A stretch of 64,000 nt of DNA. It comes from an uncultured Eubacteriales bacterium. Its GTDB lineage: Bacteria > Bacillota > Clostridia > Oscillospirales > CAG-382. Both the position numbers and the translations under genes were made by a program. Shown piece by piece: positions 60,053 through 64,000 of this stretch; the stretch's first letter is position 1, and every line of letters begins with the position of its first letter. Below the pieces are notes generated by a model that saw only the letters and a program-made list of their open reading frames with translations, made no database searches and had not been told where the DNA came from. The stretch lies in the NCBI GenBank assembly GCA_934444645.1, contig CAKSCV010000013.1, positions 10,704 through 74,703 on the forward strand, in the 5' to 3' direction.

Positions 60053-60955
60053 TTAAAGAGCCGTCTGCGTATCGTTCGGGTCGCCGTGGATCGCAAGGTC
60101 ATATTCGACCGACCAATCAAGGCCTCGATATTCCTTGGCGCGGTCGTCCTTTTCGATAAAATCCATGAGTAAGTCAAGCATATCCTTTGTCCAGGTGTTC
60201 TTGTCGATCTGCGCGGTGGTAAACTTATTTTGGGCGATCATCTCAAAGCCGAATAAGTCCTTGACCTGCGTTTTGGACGCGCCGTCCACGACCTCAGCCA
60301 CCAAATGCGCCGGAATGAACAGTACGCCGCCGCCTGCGCCGAATACGATATCACCCGGCAGCACAATGGCATTTCCGATACGGGTGGCGGTGTTGAAGCC
60401 GGTCATAACGAAATCGCGGATGGGTGTCGGGTCGATGCCGCGGTAGTATACCTGCACGCCCTCGACCTTTTTCATCTGCTCCACGTCGCGCACGCCGCCC
60501 CAGATGACGCCGCCTCCCGTTTTGGTTTTGGTCTTGATGGCTGTGGTCAGGTTGCCGCCCAAAAACGTGCCTTTATAGATTTTATCATACATATCCGCAA
60601 CCACCACGTCGCCCTCGACCAGACTGTCGATGACCCATTGGTTGTAGTTTCCCTTGCGGCCCTCCCCCATGCCGACGGCGAACATGGTCTCGTGAAGATC
60701 GGGGCGCGTCGGCGCAAAGGTCGCCGTTACGGCGCGGCCGATGAGCTTTCTGCCGTCGTCGTGCAGCGTTTGCAGGCGTCCTTCAAACTGGCTTTCATAG
60801 CCCTTGACGAAGATGGGCTTCCAGACCTCTTCAAGCGTCAGGCTTCGAAGTGCCTTCAGATACTTATCGGCAACCCTCGGCCTGCCGTCATCGAAGCGCT
60901 CGCCTTTCCATTGGGGCGTAAGCGCAATGATTTCTTCCTTTACGTTAAAATGCAT
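60053..60955 (-). CDS. RraA-family protein (HMG-aldolase/RraA fold)
   Basis: The 300-residue protein contains the RraA/4-hydroxy-4-methyl-2-oxoglutarate aldolase fold: NQWVIDSLVEGDVVVADMYD, GGGVIWGGVRDVEQM with the conserved Arg-Asp pair, and VLPGDIVFGAGGGVLFIPAHLVAEVV. It is longer than RraA (about 160 residues), with extra N- and C-terminal regions. Members of this group are found in sugar-acid operons and may be aldolases or decarboxylases; the reaction here is unknown. Start 60955 follows GGAGG by 7 bases. It is the first gene of the operon. Confidence 0.85.
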   Translation of the reverse strand: MHFNVKEEIIALTPQWKGERFDDGRPRVADKYLKALRSLTLEEVWKPIFVKGYESQFEGRLQTLHDDGRKLIGRAVTATFAPTRPDLHETMFAVGMGEGRKGNYNQWVIDSLVEGDVVVADMYDKIYKGTFLGGNLTTAIKTKTKTGGGVIWGGVRDVEQMKKVEGVQVYYRGIDPTPIRDFVMTGFNTATRIGNAIVLPGDIVFGAGGGVLFIPAHLVAEVVDGASKTQVKDLFGFEMIAQNKFTTAQIDKNTWTKDMLDLLMDFIEKDDRAKEYRGLDWSVEYDLAIHGDPNDTQTAL

Positions 60956-60991
60956 GGCTGTTCCTCCGCATAAACATCCGTTTTTGTGTTT

Positions 60992-61020
60992 ATTATAAAA
61001 CAGAAATCCGTTTATTTCTA
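60992..61020 (-). promoter_or_regulatory. possible promoter of the RraA operon
   Basis: Minus-strand -10 TATAAT (plus 60992-60997) is consensus; the -35 at 17 bases is a poor TAGAAA (plus 61015-61020), so regulation by an activator is likely. Confidence 0.5.
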
Positions 61021-61112
61021 CAACTTTTTCATCCGAAAATTCAACTTTTTCACCCGAATGGCATTTTTGTTCATCAATTTCCCCGGTTTGTAAGGTTTGA
61101 CGGTTTTCTCGA

Positions 61113-61141
61113 TTGACAAGGGCGGGAAAATGTGCTATACT
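61113..61141 (+). promoter_or_regulatory. promoter of the HdeD-like/cls operon
   Basis: TTGACA at 61113-61118 and TATACT at 61136-61141 with a 17-base spacer. Confidence 0.88.
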
Positions 61142-61199
61142 GCGCATAAGGAAGCGGCATACTCGCTTTCGCACTCTGTATAATGAAAGGAACATTCTA

Positions 61200-61793
61200 A
61201 TGAAATTGTCAAAACAGGCAAAATGGAGCTTTTTTATTCTTTCAGCCGTATGCATTCTTCTCGGTCTTTGCTTTGTGCTGTTTCCGGAAGGCTCCGCAAT
61301 GCTGTTCGGCGTGCTGTTCGGTGTGCTGATGGTTATTTGGGGACTTTTGAAGATCGTATTCTATTTCCGCGGCGAATATTTCGGCTTTCCGCTGCCGGGA
61401 GAGCTGACTTTCGGCGTGCTGGACGTGGTTTTGGGCGGTGTCCTTCTTGCCCGTCCGGGTGTTGCCGCATCGATTTTTCCGTTTATTCTGGGCTTTCTGC
61501 TTGTGGCAGACAGCCTTATCAAATTGCAGATGGCGTTTGATGCCAAGCGTTCGGGGCTTTCTTCGTGGTGGATCGTGCTGTTGACAGCGGTCGTCGGCGT
61601 TGTTTTCGGCGTTTTGCTTGTCATCGATCCGTTTGAAGGTGCTGCCTTTCTCATGATTTTCTACGGCATCGCCCTCATGGTGGACGGTATTGAAAACTTT
61701 ATCGCCTATGCCTGCGTCAAAAAGCACATCAAAGAAAGCTATCCCATTGAGAGCTGGTTTATCGACAACGATAACAACAATTTTTTGAGTTAA
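61200..61793 (+). CDS. HdeD-like membrane protein (DUF308)
   Basis: The 197-residue protein has six transmembrane helices in the DUF308/HdeD repeat pattern: three pairs such as WSFFILSAVCILLGLCFVLFP, LTFGVLDVVLGGVLLARPG and WWIVLLTAVVGVVFGVLLVIDP, each followed by a Pro or Gly turn. HdeD helps acid or membrane stress tolerance in enterobacteria; the clostridial function is unknown. Start 61200 follows AAAGGAAC. The stop codon overlaps the start of cls by one base (TAATG), so the two proteins are coupled and may act together at the membrane. Confidence 0.87.
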   Translation: MKLSKQAKWSFFILSAVCILLGLCFVLFPEGSAMLFGVLFGVLMVIWGLLKIVFYFRGEYFGFPLPGELTFGVLDVVLGGVLLARPGVAASIFPFILGFLLVADSLIKLQMAFDAKRSGLSSWWIVLLTAVVGVVFGVLLVIDPFEGAAFLMIFYGIALMVDGIENFIAYACVKKHIKESYPIESWFIDNDNNNFLS

Positions 61794-63406
61794 TGGAAAC
61801 AAACAAAAAAATCAAAGACGGAAAAACCGAAAAGCTTGCCGACAGCGAGCTGTGGAAAAAGAGCAAGCGTGGCTTTTTTCATGTGCTGTTCGGACGAACG
61901 ACGGTCATTATTCTGCTGCTCGTGCTGCAATTTGCCGGGCTTTTCGGCATTTTTGCCTATTTCGAGCGGTATGTGTCGTTGGCTTACGGCGGCTTTGCGG
62001 TCATTGCGCTTATCATGGCGATTTATGTGACAAGCTCACGCGCCAATCCTGCCGTCAAGCTGTCGTGGATCGTGCTTATCATGACATTTCCGGTATTCGG
62101 AACACTGTTATACCTTTTTGTCGATAAGGAATTCGGTCATCATTTTATGCACCGCCGCTTACAGCGGGTTTTGGACAACACGCGCCGGTTCACCGCTTCC
62201 GACCCGAACCTGGTTGCAGAGCTTGAAGCAAGCGACAAAGCGCTCGCCAACATGGCACGCTATGCCGGCGAAAAGGCCGGATATCCGATCTACCGTGCCG
62301 AATATGCGCACTATTTTCCGGAGGGCGAAGCATTTTGGCTGGATCTGTTGGACACGCTTGAAAAAGCGGAGCATTTCATCTTTTTGGAATATTTTATCCT
62401 TGAAGAAGGCGAAATGTGGGGACGGATTTTGGATATCCTGAAACGCAAGGCCGCGCACGGTGTCGAGGTTCGCGTGCTGTATGACGGCACGTGCGCCATC
62501 ACGCTTTTGCCGTACGATTATCCGAAAACGCTTGCAAAGCTTGGCATCCAATGCCGGATGTTTGCTCCGCTTCGTCCGTTCGTATCCACCCACTACAACA
62601 ACCGCGATCACCGCAAAATTGCCGTAATTGACGGAAAAACCGCCTACACGGGCGGCGCCAATCTCGCCGATGAATACATCAACCGCAAAAACCGTTTCGG
62701 ACATTGGAAGGATGCCGCCGTGCGGATCGACGGATGCGCCGTGCGCAGCTTCACGCTCATGTTTTTGCAAATGTGGAACATTCCGCAGAAAACGGACGAG
62801 GAAAACTATGAAAAATATCTTTCGGCTTCCGGTGCGGACACCGCAGGCAAAAACCGGCACGGCTATGTGATTCCGTATGCCGACAGTCCGCTTGACGGCG
62901 AAAAGGTCGGCGAAACGGTTTACATGGACATGATAAACACCGCATGCGGCCATATATACATTTTCACGCCGTATCTCATTTTGGACAACGAAATGACGAC
63001 GGCTCTACAAAATGCTGCCAAGCGCGGCGTGGATGTGCGCATTGTTCTTCCAAGTGTGCCGGATCATAAAATTGCGTTTGCACTTGCCAAAATTCACGCC
63101 TCCGAGCTCATTCCGAGCGGCGTGCGGATCTACACGTACACGCCCGGCTTTGTGCACTCCAAGGTATTTGAGAGCGATGGCAGACGAGCGGCTGTCGGCA
63201 CGGTCAATTTAGATTACCGCAGCTTGTATCTGCATTTCGAATGTGCGGCCTATTTTGCCGATTTGCCGGTCATTGATGAGATTCGCGCGGATTTTGATGA
63301 GACATTTGCGGTCTGCCGGGAGATCCGTGCGGCAGATCTGAAGAAGAACACGTTCTTAAGGCGGCTGTACGGCGGTCTGTTAAAGTTGATTGCGCCGCTA
63401 ATGTAG
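61793..63406 (+). CDS. cls: cardiolipin synthase
   Basis: The 537-residue enzyme condenses phosphatidylglycerol into cardiolipin. Two or three N-terminal transmembrane helices (~34-105) are followed by a PLD pair: HKD motif 1 with His273 in NRDHRKIAVIDGKTAYTGG, and motif 2 with His455 in VHSKVFESDGRRAAVGTVNLDYRS. The FFHVLFGRTTVIILLLVLQF start and LILDNEMTTALQNAA also fit bacterial Cls. No own ribosome site is obvious; translation is probably coupled to the HdeD-like gene. A series of hairpins follows. Confidence 0.94.
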   Translation: METNKKIKDGKTEKLADSELWKKSKRGFFHVLFGRTTVIILLLVLQFAGLFGIFAYFERYVSLAYGGFAVIALIMAIYVTSSRANPAVKLSWIVLIMTFPVFGTLLYLFVDKEFGHHFMHRRLQRVLDNTRRFTASDPNLVAELEASDKALANMARYAGEKAGYPIYRAEYAHYFPEGEAFWLDLLDTLEKAEHFIFLEYFILEEGEMWGRILDILKRKAAHGVEVRVLYDGTCAITLLPYDYPKTLAKLGIQCRMFAPLRPFVSTHYNNRDHRKIAVIDGKTAYTGGANLADEYINRKNRFGHWKDAAVRIDGCAVRSFTLMFLQMWNIPQKTDEENYEKYLSASGADTAGKNRHGYVIPYADSPLDGEKVGETVYMDMINTACGHIYIFTPYLILDNEMTTALQNAAKRGVDVRIVLPSVPDHKIAFALAKIHASELIPSGVRIYTYTPGFVHSKVFESDGRRAAVGTVNLDYRSLYLHFECAAYFADLPVIDEIRADFDETFAVCREIRAADLKKNTFLRRLYGGLLKLIAPLM

Positions 63407-63442
63407 GTTTGCCGCGACTGCGGCGAGCCTGTTTGAGGTTCT

Positions 63443-63633
63443 GCTTTTTGCGTCAAAAAGCAAGGAAAAGCACACGGAGTGTGCCGTCCCAGCAGGGACA
63501 CCGCCGTAAGGCGGAAAAAAGCACGCAGGGCGTGCTGCCCGGCAGGGCGAAACTTTCCCCAAAAGGAAAGTTTCAAAGTTTTTTGCCCTACTTTTTGTAC
63601 TTTACAAAAAGTAGGAAAAAGCGGCGAAGCCGC
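63443..63633 (+). repeat. run of nine consecutive hairpins after cls
   Basis: Perfect or near-perfect short inverted repeats stand one after another: GCTTTTTG/CAAAAAGC (63443), GCACAC/GTGTGC (63470), GTCCC/GGGAC (63486), CCGCC/GGCGG (63501), GCACG/CGTGC (63521), GCCC/GGGC (63537), GAAACTTTCC/GGAAAGTTTC (63549), CTACTTTTTGT/ACAAAAAGTAG (63588) and GCGGC/GCCGC (63621). Each stem is 4-11 bp with a 3-6 base loop. It leads straight into repeat copy D. No gene is visible. Confidence 0.8.
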
Positions 63634-63997
63634 AAAAGGTTTTAATTTTGTTTGTGCGAAGCCGCCATTGCGGTGTGCTGATTCGAGGTTTGCGAACCTC
63701 GGAGCTCCCTGCAAAGGAGACGTTTTTACGTTCTTTTTGCGTTGTGCAAAAAGAACCAAAAAGCACACCAGAGGTTTGCGAACCTCTGGACTCCGGGGAC
63801 GATTCAAATCGCCGGTCGATACATGGTTGTTGTTAAAGTGACCGGCTTTCATCAGGTAACTGGCAACGCAGAAAACAGTAGTTTTCCGGGTATCGCCGGC
63901 AATGATTTGAATCGGTGCGAGGTTCCGGCTTTACAGCACAAAATTAGAGCGAACAGCAAAAGAACAGCTGTATTCTTTGCAAACAGTAGGTTAAGGG
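63634..63997 (+). repeat. structured interspersed repeat, copy D (class I)
   Basis: Like the full part of copy A: AAAAGGTTTTAATT at the start, three hairpins, CGATTCAAATC (63800-63810) paired with GATTTGAATCG (63904-63914), GCCGG-T-CGATAC (63811-63822) paired with GTATCGCCGGC (63890-63900). The inner hairpin is GAAAAC (63871) with GTTTTC (63881), where copy A has GCGAA/TTCGC: different bases, pairing kept. ACAGTAGGTTAAGGG ends it near the window edge. No head is present. Confidence 0.85.
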
Positions 63998-64000
63998 GCG

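Noticed and set aside
63250..63852. 200-residue minus-strand frame running from the cls end into repeat copy D
   Set aside because: It combines antisense cls sequence with repeat sequence and has no ribosome site.

Overview
The window reads as a chromosomal segment of an anaerobic, probably gut-dwelling member of the Clostridia (Oscillospirales/Ruminococcaceae-like). This rests on moderately high GC with sigma-A type TTGACA/TATAAT promoters, strong AGGAGG ribosome sites, a Firmicutes-type DUF951 gene next to prfA, a diaminopimelate-type MurE, a MinD/MgsA-like pair as in clostridial min clusters, a tandem glycine riboswitch in front of a Na+/amino-acid symporter, and many glycan-active enzymes. 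The genus cannot be fixed from the sequence alone.

Layout. 1-7 kb: end of an AraC regulator; a LolD/FtsX-type ABC exporter behind a promoter/palindrome; acpP; iscS-iscU; rpiB; a tRNA-Lys(UUU). 7-12 kb: a 988-residue GH99-like protein on the minus strand, then ogt and an HD hydrolase, then a PAP2 phosphatase. 12-19.5 kb (minus): Sua5/TsaC, RF1, DUF951, two uncharacterised membrane proteins, an FlK-like thioesterase, a class I aminotransferase with its Lrp/AsnC regulator, and a lipoprotein. 19.6-24.7 kb (minus): a polysaccharide deacetylase, an unrecognised 841-residue protein and an AraA/FucI-like sugar isomerase. 24.8-26.5 kb: almost two kilobases of repeats with no credible gene. 26.5-30.5 kb: an XRE-SdaA fusion, an alanine/glycine:cation symporter behind a tandem glycine riboswitch, and a VOC protein. 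30.7-33.5 kb: an NahK-like kinase and a GH123-like protein. 33.9-37.6 kb (minus): an HPr-like protein without the catalytic His, FeoA, a CNNM/CorC-like protein, an MgsA homologue lacking its catalytic residues, and a MinD-like ATPase. 37.9-45 kb (plus): an SLH protein interrupted by a -1 frameshift before a transglutaminase-like domain, a second cysteine desulfurase, a cystathionine lyase, dapF, murE and a solo MazF. 45.2-51.9 kb: a 42-residue peptide, a 1855-residue secreted GH2 enzyme and a divergent AraC activator. 52.4-56.3 kb (minus): mglBAC. 56.5-61 kb (minus): RraA-GH13-GH10-SDR operon. 61-63.4 kb: an HdeD-like protein and cardiolipin synthase, then hairpins and another repeat.

How the parts fit. 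Most accessory genes form small glycan units: secreted GH2 beta-galactosidase-like enzyme with AraC control and an Mgl-type galactose importer; intracellular GH123-like enzyme with an APH-fold sugar kinase; intracellular GH13/GH10 with SDR and RraA; an isomerase with an 841-residue protein of unknown family. Housekeeping genes (ISC, translation termination, tRNA modification, peptidoglycan, cardiolipin) lie between them.

The most unusual signal is a family of 240-440 bp repeats at five places (24811-25251, 25546-25990, 25994-26440, 51901-52149, 63634-63997). They share a hairpin-rich 5' part and a domain closed by CGATTCAAA/TTTGAATCG. They come in two classes whose inner helices differ in sequence but keep pairing, which points to a selected RNA or hairpin DNA structure. 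All readings were made by eye; no database search was run.
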